Below, one piece after another: positions 18,263 to 32,000 of a stretch of 64,000 nt of DNA. The position numbers and the translations under genes were made by a program. The stretch is from Candidatus Synoicihabitans palmerolidicus. Its GTDB lineage: Bacteria; Verrucomicrobiota; Verrucomicrobiia; Opitutales; Opitutaceae. The stretch is taken from the NCBI GenBank assembly GCA_020809425.1, contig JAGGDC010000006.1, positions 1 through 64,000 of the forward strand, given 5' to 3'. Position 1 is the stretch's first letter. Each line of letters starts with the position of its first letter. The notes beneath the pieces are model-generated. The model saw only the letters and a list, made by a program, of their open reading frames with translations, was not told where the DNA came from and ran no database searches.

Positions 18263-19218
18263 TCCATCGTCAGCCGTGCGCTCAATCGCTCCAGATTGCG
18301 CAGTTCCTGGCCAAAAGGTGTGATGATCGGAAACAACTCCGAAGCAGCCCCGGGATCAAGGTTGTACTTCACCGCCGTTGTCATACTGCCACTCGGTCCA
18401 AGATCCACATAAAGATTCGGCCCCGTCTCTTCCAATCGTCGGACTGCCTGCGGAAACTCCGTCATTTTTCGAGTCGCCGCCCAAAAGTGTTCGGCCGAAG
18501 GAGTCGCCAGTTCAATGTCACAATCAATCGAATACACTGGTATTTTTGACGCCTTGAAGGGCACCCCCGATAAGGTGCTCATGGTCGGCACCTTCACCAC
18601 ATCCATGGCTGCGGTGTGAAACGGATAGGCCACTGGAAGTTCGTGCGTATCGATTCCCCGCTGCCGTAAAACCGCCCGGGCTCGGACCAACAATGAAACG
18701 TCTCCCGCCACCACGAAACTCCGCGGAGAATACACGCCCGCCAATTCGCAGTCGACAAAAAATGCGGGGTCACTTGAGAATAACTCAACGCCCGTCAACA
18801 CCACCAACATGCCACCGCTAGGAGCGCAGTATTCCAAAAACTGGGCCTGCTTGACGGCCGCGAGCAAAGCTTCCTCAAACGTGAGGGATCCCGCGACCAC
18901 GAACGCCAAGAGTTCCCCCAAACTGTGGCCTGCCAAACGGTCCGGACGCATGCCTCGTGCGAACAAACATTGGGCCATGGCATACCCCATTGCCAATATC
19001 GCCGGGTGGGTAAACCGCAGCGAGCGAAATGGCGCAAAGCGGTCCTCTCGTGGCCGAAACATTTCGTCGGCTAGAGACGCTTTGATCAATGGCCGCAGCA
19101 TTTCGTCCGCCGCCAACACCGTCGCTCGAAAGACCGAATCACCTTCATAGAGCGAACGGCCCATTTGAAAATAGTGAGCCCCCTGACCGGGAAACAACCA
19201 GACGATTGGCTTCTTCAT
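18259..19218 (-). CDS. AT-like acyl hydrolase (PedC-type proofreading enzyme)
   Basis: This 319-residue protein has the malonyl-transferase fold, with nucleophile Ser99 in G-H-S-L-G-E and a later Y-P-F-H-T carrying the partner His. Unlike the neighbouring AT it lacks the Arg that holds the malonyl carboxylate: the helix that reads V-K-A-R in the AT reads V-K-Q-A here. In trans-AT clusters such Arg-less homologues are acyl hydrolases that clear stalled acyl units from ACPs, so that function is inferred. A true AT of unusual specificity is the alternative. It overlaps the AT stop by 4 nt (19215-19218) and the epimerase start by 4 nt, so it is part of the same operon as the PKS genes. Confidence 0.8.
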   Translation of the reverse strand: MKKPIVWLFPGQGAHYFQMGRSLYEGDSVFRATVLAADEMLRPLIKASLADEMFRPREDRFAPFRSLRFTHPAILAMGYAMAQCLFARGMRPDRLAGHSLGELLAFVVAGSLTFEEALLAAVKQAQFLEYCAPSGGMLVVLTGVELFSSDPAFFVDCELAGVYSPRSFVVAGDVSLLVRARAVLRQRGIDTHELPVAYPFHTAAMDVVKVPTMSTLSGVPFKASKIPVYSIDCDIELATPSAEHFWAATRKMTEFPQAVRRLEETGPNLYVDLGPSGSMTTAVKYNLDPGAASELFPIITPFGQELRNLERLSARLTME

Positions 19219-20078
19219 ACTGTATTCCCTGCTTCCATCTGCATTCGACGCAGGAGGCCACGGAGTACGTTCCCCGGCCCCACTTCGACGAACTCAGGTT
19301 CCGTCTGCCGAAACAGCCAGCGCATGGTCTCTGTCCATCGCACCGGGCTCGTAATTTGCCGCGCCAACATCTGTTTTAGCGTCGTCGATTCATGGGGTAG
19401 TGCGGTGACATTCGACAGCACTGTGAGTTGCGGGGGCGCCAGCGTCACTCCGGCTAAAGTCTCAGCAAATGCCCGCGCGGAACCGGCCATATAGCGCGAG
19501 TGAAACGCCGCACTCACTGGCAAACGCTTCCACATCATCACTCCAGCCGCCGCCAAGGGCGCTTTACTCGCTTCGATTTCGTGGACCGGTCCGGAAATCA
19601 CAGTTTGTTTCGGTGAATTGAAATTCGCAATATCAATTCCAGACAGGCCGGTGCCCGCCAACACCTCCGCAAGCGCCGTTGCCTCAAGCCCAATCACCGC
19701 CGCCATCGCCCCTTCTTTGGCTTCGGCCATCAAGGCACCGCGCGCTTTTACTAACCTGAGGCCGGTTGAGAGATCGAATACTCCTGCCGCAAAGAGCGCG
19801 CTGTATTCGCCCAGACTGTGACCCACCACCACTTGTGGCCGTTCTCCCGTGTCGAGCAAACGGGCGAAAAAGGTGAGTGCATTCACCAAAAACAATGCGG
19901 GTTGGGTAAACTGAGTTTGGTTCAGTTGCCCCTGCGGGTCTCGTTCACACATATCGCGGACGTCATAGCCCAATTCACGCTGTGCGAGCGCAACCTGGGC
20001 CGGAAACCGATCAAAAAGATCCGCGCCCATCCCGACCTTCTGCGACCCTTGGCCCGGAAATAGAAATACCCTCGTCAT
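19215..20078 (-). CDS. Trans-acting malonyl-CoA:ACP acyltransferase
   Basis: This 287-residue enzyme loads malonyl units onto the AT-less modules. Key residues are visible: G-Q-G-S-Q near the N-terminus, nucleophile Ser88 in G-H-S-L-G-E, carboxylate-binding Arg113 in V-K-A-R-G, and His193 in A-F-H-S, a motif of malonyl-specific ATs. It starts at ATG 20078, 6 nt after the stop of the last PKS gene, and overlaps the acyl hydrolase by 4 nt. It is the only gene in the window able to supply extender units, consistent with methyl branches coming from a C-methyltransferase and HMG-type chemistry rather than methylmalonyl-CoA. Confidence 0.94.
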   Translation of the reverse strand: MTRVFLFPGQGSQKVGMGADLFDRFPAQVALAQRELGYDVRDMCERDPQGQLNQTQFTQPALFLVNALTFFARLLDTGERPQVVVGHSLGEYSALFAAGVFDLSTGLRLVKARGALMAEAKEGAMAAVIGLEATALAEVLAGTGLSGIDIANFNSPKQTVISGPVHEIEASKAPLAAAGVMMWKRLPVSAAFHSRYMAGSARAFAETLAGVTLAPPQLTVLSNVTALPHESTTLKQMLARQITSPVRWTETMRWLFRQTEPEFVEVGPGNVLRGLLRRMQMEAGNTV

Positions 20079-20084
20079 AGTGTC

Positions 20085-23000
20085 TTATGCAATGGCTGCC
20101 GCGCCTGCCGTCGAGGTCGGATAACCAATTCTCACCTTCAGTGTATTGCCCTCGCCTGGCACGATCACTGCCGTGCCCGCGTAGTGGCAGAGATTAATGT
20201 CCTCGGTTGCAGGTCCGGTGCCAAAATCCATCGGCGGCAAATTGAACCGGGCCACATTGGTCACGACCAGCGCAGTGGCGGGGTCTGCCAGTAACGCGCG
20301 CCTAACCGCCGCCAACCCACGGGTCAAACGCAGCTGTTCTACTGCTCCGTTATAGCGCACCAATTCTCGCTCATCACAGGCTCGCACCGCATCGGTGATG
20401 GCACTCGCCAACGACGGAATCGACGATGCCATCACTTGATTTCGTTCCAATCGCAAAACCGCCGGTGCCATGGCATTACCAAAAAAGGAGTGGGAGAACG
20501 GGCCATCGTGGCGCCGAAAGTTAACGGGACAGGCCAGCGTCAATTCACCAACCACATCCGTCAATTCGGACGCATAAAGTTTCCATAGATGTGCGGTCAC
20601 GACACTGTTCTCGGTCAACTTCGAGTGCTCCATCGGCCCCGCAGTACGGCGGGCTTCTTCTAGCAAAGCCGCGCCGTTGAAGGTCTGCGTCTCCACTCTC
20701 CGGGCCATCGGATCAAATCGTGGTCCCACTGTCGCCAGTTCCGGCACCCGCCAACTAGCACCTTCGCGGCGCACGGTCTCGCGCACCAGTTTTCGCAATT
20801 TGCTGCGGGAATGATCCGGAATCAAGAATGGTTCCCCGCGACACGCCGCCGACCAGGCCGACATGAAGTAGTAAAAACTGTAACCGTCCGCGATTGCGTG
20901 AGACACGTTTACCGCCAACAGGCTGCCGTGCTGCAGCTGGTGTAGACGGAACTTGGCCAGTTTTTCGCCGTGTTTCGTCGGATCAAACGAAACCCGAAAC
21001 CGCTCCAGCAACATGGGGTCATCCTCCCGCGGAACTAAAACATCTCCCTCCTCCTGCACTTCCATATAATCGGGGTCATCCGAACATTCACAGATGGCGT
21101 ACTCATTTTTCCCCCGTCTTTGTAAACGCGAGTTGATCGGAAAAAACGCCTCCGCCGTTCGAATCAAGCCTCGTCGTAGTAAGTCGGCATCGAGGGGCCG
21201 CTCAAAATAATAGAGGATCTGCATCGCCAGTCGTTGCGGGGCCACAAAAACGTAGTCGATCGGCGCCAACATTAGCTGGCGTCGGGATCGAGCCTCCAAA
21301 GGCAAAACCATTACCGATGGGGTGGCGGGCACGGCCGCGAGGGGCTGCTCAACATCCACTGGGCTCGCGGGCACCCGGTTTTCCAGGTAGGCGCAAAGGG
21401 CCTCGATGGACGAATGCTCAAACACCACCGCTTGGGAAACCTCTCCATACACCTTGCCGATGCGCTGAGAGAACTCCACCGCCAGAATCGAATCGAGTCC
21501 GTATTGCTCCAAGGACTCGGTCGGTCGAATTTTCCCTGCGGCGACCTTGCTCAACTCCGCAAACCACTGGGTAAGTTCGATCACCATCGCTTCACGTCCC
21601 TTCGGCTTCGAAGACCGCGGCAGGGTCGAACCTGCAGGCATGGCCGATGGAGCAGACTGCAAACGTCGCAACAAGTCCGTCGCTTTTCCTGCAAAGCCCC
21701 AAACTTGCGGTTGGTCGCCGTGGAGTACGGTTTCAAATATTTTCAACCCTTCCGCCGTTGCCAAGGGACGCATACCGAGAACATCGATTCCGCTCTTGGC
21801 TTGCATACCACCATCGCTCCACAACGGCCAATTAATCGAAAACGTGCGCCCCGATCGCCGACCTCCGCTGCGTTCCTCCTCACGCCACCGCGCGAATGAG
21901 TCGAGGTAAGCATTCGCAAAGGCATAATCGCTCTGTCCGGCATTGCCCAGCATCCCCACAGACGAGGAACACAATAGAATCCAGTCCAACGGTTCATCCA
22001 TCGTCGCCGCGTCCAAGGCCTCAACGGCTTCCATCTTCGGAGCCAACACTTCGTCAAAATCCGCACGCGTCTTCTGCCGCAACAATCCGTCTCGCAGCAC
22101 TCCCGCTGCATGCAGCACTCCGTTCACTCCGCCAAAACGCGCTTTGGCCTCAGCGATGACGGCAGTCGCTCCGATGGTCGTACTAATATCCGCCATCACA
22201 TAAGTCGCTTTATCTCCCCAGGCGGCCAAACGCTTTTGTAGCGCGATTGTCCCTTGGGACCGGCCCGCCAAAACAACGCGCGCCGAGTAGTGGGTCACCA
22301 GAAATTCCGCAAAGATTTGCCCGAGTCCTCCTCCTCCTCCGGTGATCACATACACCCCTTCGCGTCGAATCGCTCCGGCGGACCGTAGGTTCACGGGCTT
22401 CCACTGGACTAAATCCTTCACCTCTCGTTTCCGCTCCACCCAACGCACCTCTTCGCGCGCCTCGTTCAATTCGCTGCAAAGCCGGGCGCTAACGTCATCG
22501 GTCGCCAAGGTCGTCCAATTTAAAGCGGGGTACTCGTATCGGGCTGACTTCACATAGGCCGCCACGGCCTCATACCCAGGCAGGCCCGGAGGATGAATAA
22601 ACAGCAGGGGCTGCTTCGCATCAGGTTGCCGCTGTACCCAAGCCTGCGTCAACGCATGCACACTGTGCAGCCCGCAGGCCAGCACCTCGGTCCTATCAAC
22701 TTCGCGGGTCGACCACCGGTGAACCACCGCGCCGACGTTTCGCCTTTGCAGCAGACGTTCGTAGTCGCCCGGCTCATCGCGACGCAGCCAAACCACGTCA
22801 CCGCTTTCCCGATACGTCGATCCCGCCACGACACGGGTCACTTCCAGTCCGGTCAGGCGGAGTTCCTCGGCCAAAGCGGGAGACTCGTCAAACAGCAAGC
22901 AATCGCCCTTGATCGGGTTAATGTCCCGTTGGAGGGATGGCACCCATGTGGGCACAAGGTATTCTGGTCCCGCCGCCCGTAATTCACGTAGCGCGTAGTC

Positions 23001-26000
23001 GTCCAATCGACCGAGCACGACTCCCGCCTCGTTTGTGATTCGTAGCGAAAAGGTGCGCTGGTCCGTCTCTTGGGACTTCAGTCGAGCGTGGACATAGCAC
23101 ACCGGCGGCAGATCGGTGGCGTTGACCATCCCCAATGCAAACGGGACTTCCAAAATCGAATCGGAGCCCAGTACGGCCAGCGTTTGTAAGGCTCCATCGA
23201 TCAACGCGGGATGGGCTCCCGCTCCTGTTGAAGTTTGAGCGCGCCACAAATCCGGCAGTTCCAGTTTACTCCAGGCCTCGTGGTCGTTGAATCCGATCTC
23301 ATGGATCACGCGATAGCCTGCACCGTAACTCAGACCTCGCGCGGCAAAGGCCTCGTATAGTTCCGTCACGTCCGTCGTTTTTCCGCATCGTGCCTTCACC
23401 TCGGCCCATGCGATAACCTCAATTGGCTTCGAAGACGGACGCGCTGCGGTGGCCGTGGCCAGAACCGATCCATCGGTGTCCTCGACTGCGATATCGCCTC
23501 CTCCATCCAACGAGGAACCGACTCGCACGGTGAACGCGGCAATACCCCGTTCATCAGGTGTGATTGGTCGCAGCCACATCACCCGTCGCAGTTCCACATC
23601 CTTGACACCCGCGGCCTGCTGCCACGCTTGGGTCATCACCGCCACTATCGCCGCCCCTGGCAGGACGGCACGCTCCTGTACCAGATGGTCACCCAGAATG
23701 GGTTCTTTGATGGAAAACTCCGCTTCCACCACGCGTACCCGCAGTGCCTTGCCGGCCGGCGCCGTGGCTCCCGGCACCCAATGCCTGTCTCGTGAAAACG
23801 GATACAAGGGTAGACGCACGCGGCGTGGGGGATGATCCGCGTAGGCGGTGCTCCAATGCAATTTCACCCCGGCCGTCCAAAGTTGCCCCAAGGTCGCCCA
23901 GTCTCGCGCCGCCCACCATGGCGCCAGCGATGCTGGATCGCCGTGCAATGACCGCAAAACCCGCACGGCCGCCGGATTCTCCTGCGTATCGCCGGTCCAG
24001 CAGTCTCCCACCGACTCGCCGGTTTGCCACATGGTCAATTTTTTCACCAATTCGGTCCGATCGCGCACAACCAACGCCAATCGCATATTCATCTCTTCAC
24101 GACCGCGTTGTAATCCTTCGGCGATGTCACGAAGAGCGGGGGCGTCAGGCCGTGTCAAATACTCCGCCAGCCGACGAACCGCCTCCACCAGCTGGTCCTG
24201 GGAACGAGCAGAAAGCACAATCAAGGTGGCCTCCTCCGATTCGATGGCCTGACCGGAAGCGACCGCAGGTGAACCATATTCCTCCAACACTACGTGAGCA
24301 TTGGACCCGCCAAAACCGAACGAACTCACGCCCGCCCGACGCGGAATCTCACGCCCCTGAGCATCACGTTTGACCGGCCAGGGCTCCGCTTGAGTCGGAA
24401 AATATAACGCGGTACCCGAGGTCTGGATATAGGGATTAATTTCCTGCAAGTGCACCGTCCCCGGAATGCATCGATGTCGGAGCGCCAGCAGAGTTTTAAG
24501 CACGCCCGCAATACCGGCCGACGTTTCGAGATGACCGATGTTGGTCTTGACCGCTCCGACGGCACACCTCGGGTCCACTTCAGATAGTGGAACCGAAGCG
24601 AATGCCTTCTTCAGCCCGTTAATTTCAATCGGATCACCAAGAGCGGTTCCGGTTCCATGCGACTCGATATAACCGATAGTGGCCGGGTCGATCCCCGCCC
24701 TCGTCCAAGCGTCCTGCAGCAGACGGGCCTGTGCATTGGGGTTCGGCACCGTCAAGGACTGCACATGGCCTCCATGGTTTTCGGCACTGCCGATGATTGT
24801 CGCGTAAATCTGGTCACCATCACGCTGCGCCCGCGCCAGGGGCTTGAGCAAAAGTGCGCCAACTCCTTCGCCCCTAACGTACCCATCGGCCCGCGCATCG
24901 AAACTCTTGCAACGACCGTCCGGACTTAACATCCCTGCCCGAGTAAAGGCCGTGAATCCCGCGGAGCTCAGCAACGCGTTCACTCCCCCGACAATTGCCA
25001 TTTCGGAACTCCCGCTCTCCATCGATTCGATCGCCCGGTGGATGGCCACCAGCGAGCTGGAACACGCCGTGTCGATGGCTTCACTGGGTCCATTCAAGTC
25101 GAAAATATATGAGACCCGATTTGCCAATACAGAATGGGCATTGCCTGTCGCACTATAGGCCTCCACCTCCACGCTCGACGCTGCGAGCACATTGGCATAG
25201 TCATTCGCCGCCACGCCGACAAAAAGGCCCGTCTTCGTCCCCGACAATTCGGATTTCGCATAACCCGCGTCTTCAATGGCATGCCAAACCGTCTCGAGAA
25301 AAATGCGCTGCTGCGGATCCATTAACTCGGCTTCACGCGGCGAAATATCGAAAAAACGGGCATCGAACTTGTCGATATCGTCGATAAAACCACCCCACGG
25401 CATCGCTTCTCCGTCGACGCCCATCCATCGATCTGCGCTCGGTTTGCCGATCAAGTCACATCCCGCTTCCAAGTTCGTCCAAAATGCCTCCAAATCTGTC
25501 GAGCCGGGGAACCTGCCGCTCATCCCGATAATGGCGATTGGTTCCCGCTCACCGACCGACCGCGGCAATTGCTCAGACACCCGATTCGTCCCCCCGACCG
25601 CTTCCGGTGGTGACGCGATTGCCGGGGCGGCCAATGGAGTCGAGACGGCCACCGTCTGCACCTGAAACCGCCGCGCTACAACCTCGCGAAACTCTTGCCA
25701 AAGATAATCCCCGAATTCCGCCAAAGTCCGATGCTCAAAGAACATTGCCGGCGTGACTTCCAACGCCAACGCCCGTCCCACTTCGTTCGCCAGCGAAGTG
25801 AATGTGACCGAGTCGAATCCGTATTCCGCCGAATCTATCTCCGGGTCCAAAAGCACTGGGTCGAGCTTCAAAACTCCCGCTGCCAATTCCCGCAGAAGAT
25901 CGATTAATGCAGGGGGCAAATTCCCGTCGCTCGCCTCCGGGATCGCGTGCATCGCTGACGCCGTTGCTCGATCCCGTCGTGGCGCACAAAGTTTTTCCGG

Positions 26001-29000
26001 GTCACCTTTCAACACCACAATCGCGCCTGGTGAGATTGCCTGCAATCCATCCAGTATGGCCAGTCCCTCGAGCGTTTCCAGTGGATACAATCCCAGTTGA
26101 TCGGCTTGCCACCGAACACGCTCCTCCGGTGCCCGCATGCCCCCATCTCGCCAGAGCGGCCAAACCAAGGAGTGCACCCGCGGACCCTGACTAGTGATTG
26201 ACCAGGACTGACTCAAGGCATCGAGGGTCGCGTTCGCCAATGCATAGGCACTCTGACCGCCGTTGCCCAACGCTCCTGCGGTCGAAGAAAACAAGACCAT
26301 CCATTCGAAGGGAAAATCGCGTGCCGCACTGTACAATGCTCGCGCCCCACCGACCTTTGCACTCCACGCCGCGCGTAGGTCGGCCACACTTCGATCCCTA
26401 ACCAAACCATCGTGCGATTCTCCCACCGCATGCACCACTCCGGTGATCCGCCCAAACCTGCTACTTGCTTCCGCCAACAGTCGCGCCGCCCCATCAGAAT
26501 CACTCAAGTCCACCCGAAAATGAATCATGGCTCCTGCCGCCTGCTCCAGCCAATCCGCCTGCTCCGGACTCGGGACTGAGCGACTAGCCAACACCACGCG
26601 CACTCTGGGGTCTCGCGTCAAATGCTTCGCGACATGGCGACCCAAACCGCCCAAGCCCCCCGTAATCACGTAGACTCCGCCTGGTTTGGAGTCGTCCACG
26701 GTCTGTATTCCGGTCGCGAATGGCATCAGTTCACTCAATCCAAACTGATCACGTTTGGTCCCACGGTAACGCAGGTCCGCCGATTCGCCCCCGAAATCAT
26801 TTAACACGTCGTCCAATTCCGGCGGGGAATCACACCCCACCGTGAACAATTTCCATCCCGGGTGCTCCCGCCGCACGCAACGGACATAGCCGCCCACCCC
26901 TTCATCGACCGGCGAACCGCCGGGATACACAAAGGCCAAAGGCGTGGACCGCCGATCCGAACGCAATATTGACCGGACCAGGCGGTGGAATGCGGCCACT
27001 CGGGCCGGCAACACTTCGTCCGACGGGTTACCGGCAAGGCGCCAACCAAAAACCACCGCATCGGCCTTCACTTCGTTCAACAGCCGGGCGTAGTCCGCCT
27101 CGACTTCTGGTCGCAATGTAATGGTCGCCTGAGTACGACCGTACTCGGGTCCCGGCACTACGCGGCACAAATTCGCCTCAGGATGCTGCGTCACCTGCAG
27201 CTCCCTACTATCGTCGTCGAACACCAGTACGGAGCCACTAAATGCCACCGTTTCACGCGGAGCCGGCGACCACGTCATACTTCCGGTGAGGAGTTGGCCT
27301 CGCTCTTTCTCAACCAGCCGCACACATACACCGCGCAACTCGATCGCAACCTGCCCTTCCGACGTCAATAACCTCAAATTATATTGCGGGGCCGTCATGT
27401 TAGTCAGCCGTTGCACATGGACCGAACACGTTCGGGGACACCGCGCGTGCACCAACACTTCTGCGACCGAAAACGGAATTTCCAATCCGTCACGACCTGC
27501 GCCAATGACTCCGAGACATTGCATGGCGCCATCAAGGAAGGCCGGCGGAAGCAAGTCATCCGAACCATCCCACAAATCGGGCAATCTCAGCTCCGCCACG
27601 GCCTCCATTGTGTTGTATCTCACGTCCTGCACGACCTGAAACGCCGCGCCATAGGCAATCCCGCGGGCGGCAAAACCCTCATACAACGCCGTTGCTGCAA
27701 TCGTCTCCTGGCACCTCGACCGCAACGACACTAAGTCCACCGCTACAGGAGGATCCTCGCGCATGGGTAGCGCCGTTCCCAGCATCCAAGGCTCATCTTC
27801 ATTCTCTCCCGTCAGTTCAAACCGCCAGATTTCGTCCTGCCGATGCCATTTGATCCGCACGCTCACTCCCGTCGCGTCGCCAATAATCGGACGCTGCCAC
27901 ACCACGTTCCGCAAGGTCCACCCATTTCCGGGAGGTAGGACCCCATGTGCCAATGACAGCGTCGCGGCACCCGGCAATATCGCGTGACCCCGTACCACAT
28001 GATGCGCCAGCACGGGCTCGTGCGAGGCCAGGTGCACCACCTTTTCGCCATCCCGCGTTTCAATCCGTAAAACTTTGGCCTTACTTTCCGTCTGCAGCGG
28101 CAGGCTCGGAATCCAGTAACGCTCTCGAGCAAATCCGTAGCCAGGGAGTCCCACCCGCATCGGCGGCGCGTCCTCTCCTCCCAAAGACTGCCAATCGATA
28201 TCTGCCCCGGCCACCCAGCGAGCGGCGGCAGCTCGCCCCTCGCCCACGGTAAAGCGCTCCAGAATCGTGTCGTCGGTATTCCCGGCCTGGGCACGTTCCC
28301 TCTTCACTCGCCCCCGCAACTCTCCAACATCCTTACCTGCGGAAATCGCGGCCAATCCCTCCAATAACGCAGCCCGATCACGGGCTGGAAAGGCCACGCG
28401 TTCTTCCAATGCTTCGCGGCCGAATTGCAAGGTCCAGGCAATTGCCCCGAGGGAACGGGGAGCCGCGGGAGATTCCACCAAAAACGTGTGTAAACGTCCG
28501 GCCAGGGCCCGCAGGCGTTCGGAGTTTTTGGCCGACAAAACGATCCATTCCGCGCTGACCTTCAGATCACCGGCATCCTGCAGCACCTCGACCACGGGCG
28601 GAGGTTCTTCAAGAATGACGTGCGCATTTGACCCACCAGCACCAAACGAACTCACCCCGGCTCGGCGGGGCCAGGATTGCCCCTCTTTTTCCGCCGTTTG
28701 CCACGGCCCCAGCGATGTTTGCACGCGGAATGGTGTAGCCGCAAAATCGATCCGTGAATTCGGCGGCGCAGCATGAAGCGACGGGGCCAATTGGCGGTGC
28801 CGCATTTGCAACAGTACCTTCACCACCCCGGCCACCCCCGAGGCCGATTCCAAGTGTCCGATGTTGGTCTTCACCGAACCGATCGCGCAGCTCGCGCCAG
28901 TCTTCGCCGCACCAGCCCAAGCCCGATTCAATCCCTCCACTTCAATCGGGTCTCCCAGTGCCGTACCCGTGCCGTGGGTCTCAAGGTAGCTGATGCTCGC

Positions 29001-32000
29001 TGGATCAATCGAGCCCGCCTTCAACGCCTGAGTGATCAAACTCGCCTGGGCTGCTGGACTCGGCACACTGTACCCATTGGTGCGCCCTCCGTGATTCACA
29101 GCCGTCGCTTTGATCACCCCATGAATGCGATCCCCATCCGCTTGCGCCAAAGCCAGAGGCTTCAACAGTAGCGCCGCGACACCTTCGCCTGGAACAAATC
29201 CATCCCCTCCCTCACCGAAAGCCCGACATTTCCCATCCGTGGAAAGCATTTTCATCAGACTGAGATGAGAATATTTCGACGGATGGAGGTACAGATTCAC
29301 CCCGCCCGCAATGGCCTGTTGACACTCTCCACGGCGAATCGCCTCCACCGCCATGTGGATCGCGGTGAGCGACGACGAACACGCGGTGTCCACGGGCATA
29401 CTCGGCCCATTGAAATTAAAGAGGTAGGATACTCGATTGGCCAGCGACCAGGGGAGCGTCGTCGGGGCGGCTCGCGCTCCCCCATTTTCGTGCCCCAACA
29501 GCGTGTAGCTGTTGCTCGTCACGCCCACAAACACCCCCACATTGGTCGCATACTCTGGTCGCACCCGCCGCCTGAGCTCGCGACGTGGCATCCCGGCGTC
29601 CTCCAAGGCATGCCACGCTACTTCAAGAAATAATCGCTCCTGAGGATCCATCATCTCCGCTTCAACCGGCGACAGATTGAAAAACAACGGATCGAATTTA
29701 TCGACGTCTTCCAGAAACGCTCCCCAGCGTCCATACATCTTGCCGTCGATGGCCCGCTCCGGATTGGCATCGTAAAACTCGTCCAGATTCCAGCGCGTAG
29801 CCGGCACCTCGCTCACACAATTTCGCGCGTCCTTCAGTACTTCCCAAAAACTGTCGGCATCGGGGGCGCCAGGCAATCGAGCCGCCATACCCACAATCGC
29901 GATGTCCCCCGGACTCGGCGAAGGTTCGGAAGGCGGATTCACTTCGTTTATCGCTTTCGAGGCGACACTATCAGGCTGCACCACATCACCGCCGAGTCGG
30001 GCCATTGCTATCCCATGATGGGCCACCAGATGACGCGCCAATTTTCGAATATTAGCATGCTCGAAAAGCAATGTTTTGGGTACGTTCCCCAAGTCGCGTT
30101 CGAATCGTTGATTCACGTCATTCACCACGATCGAATCGACCCCCATTTCGTCAAAACGCTGCTCATCGTCGATCTGCTCGGCCGGCATCTGAATCACTTC
30201 ACCCAAGGTCGTGCGGAGATAGGTCTTGACTTGCTCCATCGACACCCGGGCATTTGAACCCGTTTCCGTGACCGCAGGTTCTGGAGTCCTCACGAATAGC
30301 TCGAACACCTTGTTCCGCTCGCCCCACAACGGCAGCACCTGTGAAACTTCGCCACCCGCAAACAAATCGAACCACCGGAAACCAACCTGGCTCGGCAAGG
30401 GAGCCAAGCCTGCTTCGGCCAGCCGGCTCACCACTTCCGGTCCCGGCGGCATTCCTCCGTCCGCCCACAACGGCCAATTAATCGAAACCGTCGGTCCACT
30501 TCGCTCCCCACGGCTGACCTGTTCCTGTCGCCGTGCCGCCATGCCATCGAGGACACTGTTGGCAAAAGCGTAATCCGCCTGGCCCATGTTACCCCAGACT
30601 CCAGCGGTGGATGAGAAGAGCACAAAACACGAAAGCCGGTCCGCCGCCGTTGCCTCATCCAACCAAATTGCACCTGCCACCTTCGGCGCAATTACCTCGT
30701 CGTAGTCTGCCCGCGTCTTTCGAAGGATAAAGTTGTCGCGCAACAGGCCTGCAGCGTGGACCACACCATCGATTCCACCAAATCGCTGACGACACGCTGT
30801 CACCGCCAGCACAACGTCGTCCCGTTTGGACACGTCTCCCGACCCATATTCGGCCTCGCCTCCCGCTGCTCGAATCTCCGCCAGTACCGCCTCCTGCCGC
30901 GCACCGCGCGTCGAGCGTCCCATCAACCACAGCCGTGCGCCTTGGGTACGCGCCAAATGTAGCGCCAACAGACGGCCCACCCCGCCAAGCCCTCCCGTTA
31001 CCAAATAGACTCCACCGCGTTTGGGTGGGTTCACTTTCGCCGCCAAAGGTCCACTCCACGGTTCGATGGAGAACGTCCGGCGAATCCCGACACCCAGTTG
31101 CAATGCTCCGGCCTCCGTCGCCTGCAACAATTCCTGTGCTACGACGGTTTCGGCGAGATCGTCCGCCACTTCCATCACCACCACGCGCACCAGAGGTTGC
31201 TCCTGTGCGAGCGTCCGCGCCCATGCTGCCACCGCCGCGTGTTGTGGCGCCCCCGGAGGATGACAAAACGCGATCCTCACCAGCGACTTCACTCCATTCG
31301 TCATCAGGGCCCGCACGAAACGCACCAAACTGTGCAATCCCGTTTCGAGGGTAGCCATCACGTCCCCACTCCGTGCCCATCGATGAATCACAAAATCCGT
31401 CCCAACCGCATCCGCCAGCTGCTGGTAATCGGCATCCGCTGACGCATTCAAAACGACTTGATTCTCCTCGTGGCAAAAAGCCTCACCTGCCAGGACTCGC
31501 GTCAATTTCAACGCTGATGCAGGCGTCATTCGCGCCGCGCCGTCCCCGCGCCGATCAAATATTAACCACGTTCCAGTCACCTCCGTCAGTGGTTTTGCCG
31601 GCCCCAAATTTACCCAAACTGGACGTAGGAGTACCTCATCCGCAGTGACCAAGTCGTCGACCACCGCCTGCGTCAGATCTGGTGAAGACGCGCGCGGAGA
31701 CGACTTCAGCGCGATCAACTTATCGGGTGCCCAGTAGCGATCACCCACAAACGGATACACTGGTAAGGATAGCCGCCGTCCCCCTTGGGTCTCCTTACGG
31801 TCCGCCCAAATCACCCCTGCCCCCGCCACCCACGCGTTCACCGCCGCGCCCAAGGGCGAGGTCGGTTCCGGTTTTTCCAATGATCCCTCGCCGGAGCGCA
31901 CCATTCCGCGTGTCCACGTGGTCAAGGATGGCGTTGCCAAATATCGACGCAGTTGGGTTGCCAAATCGTTTAGATCGTTAGCCACCAAAGCCAACCGCTC

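Noticed and set aside
20088-21310. Terminal domain as evidence for an NRPS module in this window
   Set aside because: There is no adenylation or peptidyl carrier domain next to it, and its motifs fit BAHD-type transferases better than peptide-bond-forming C domains.
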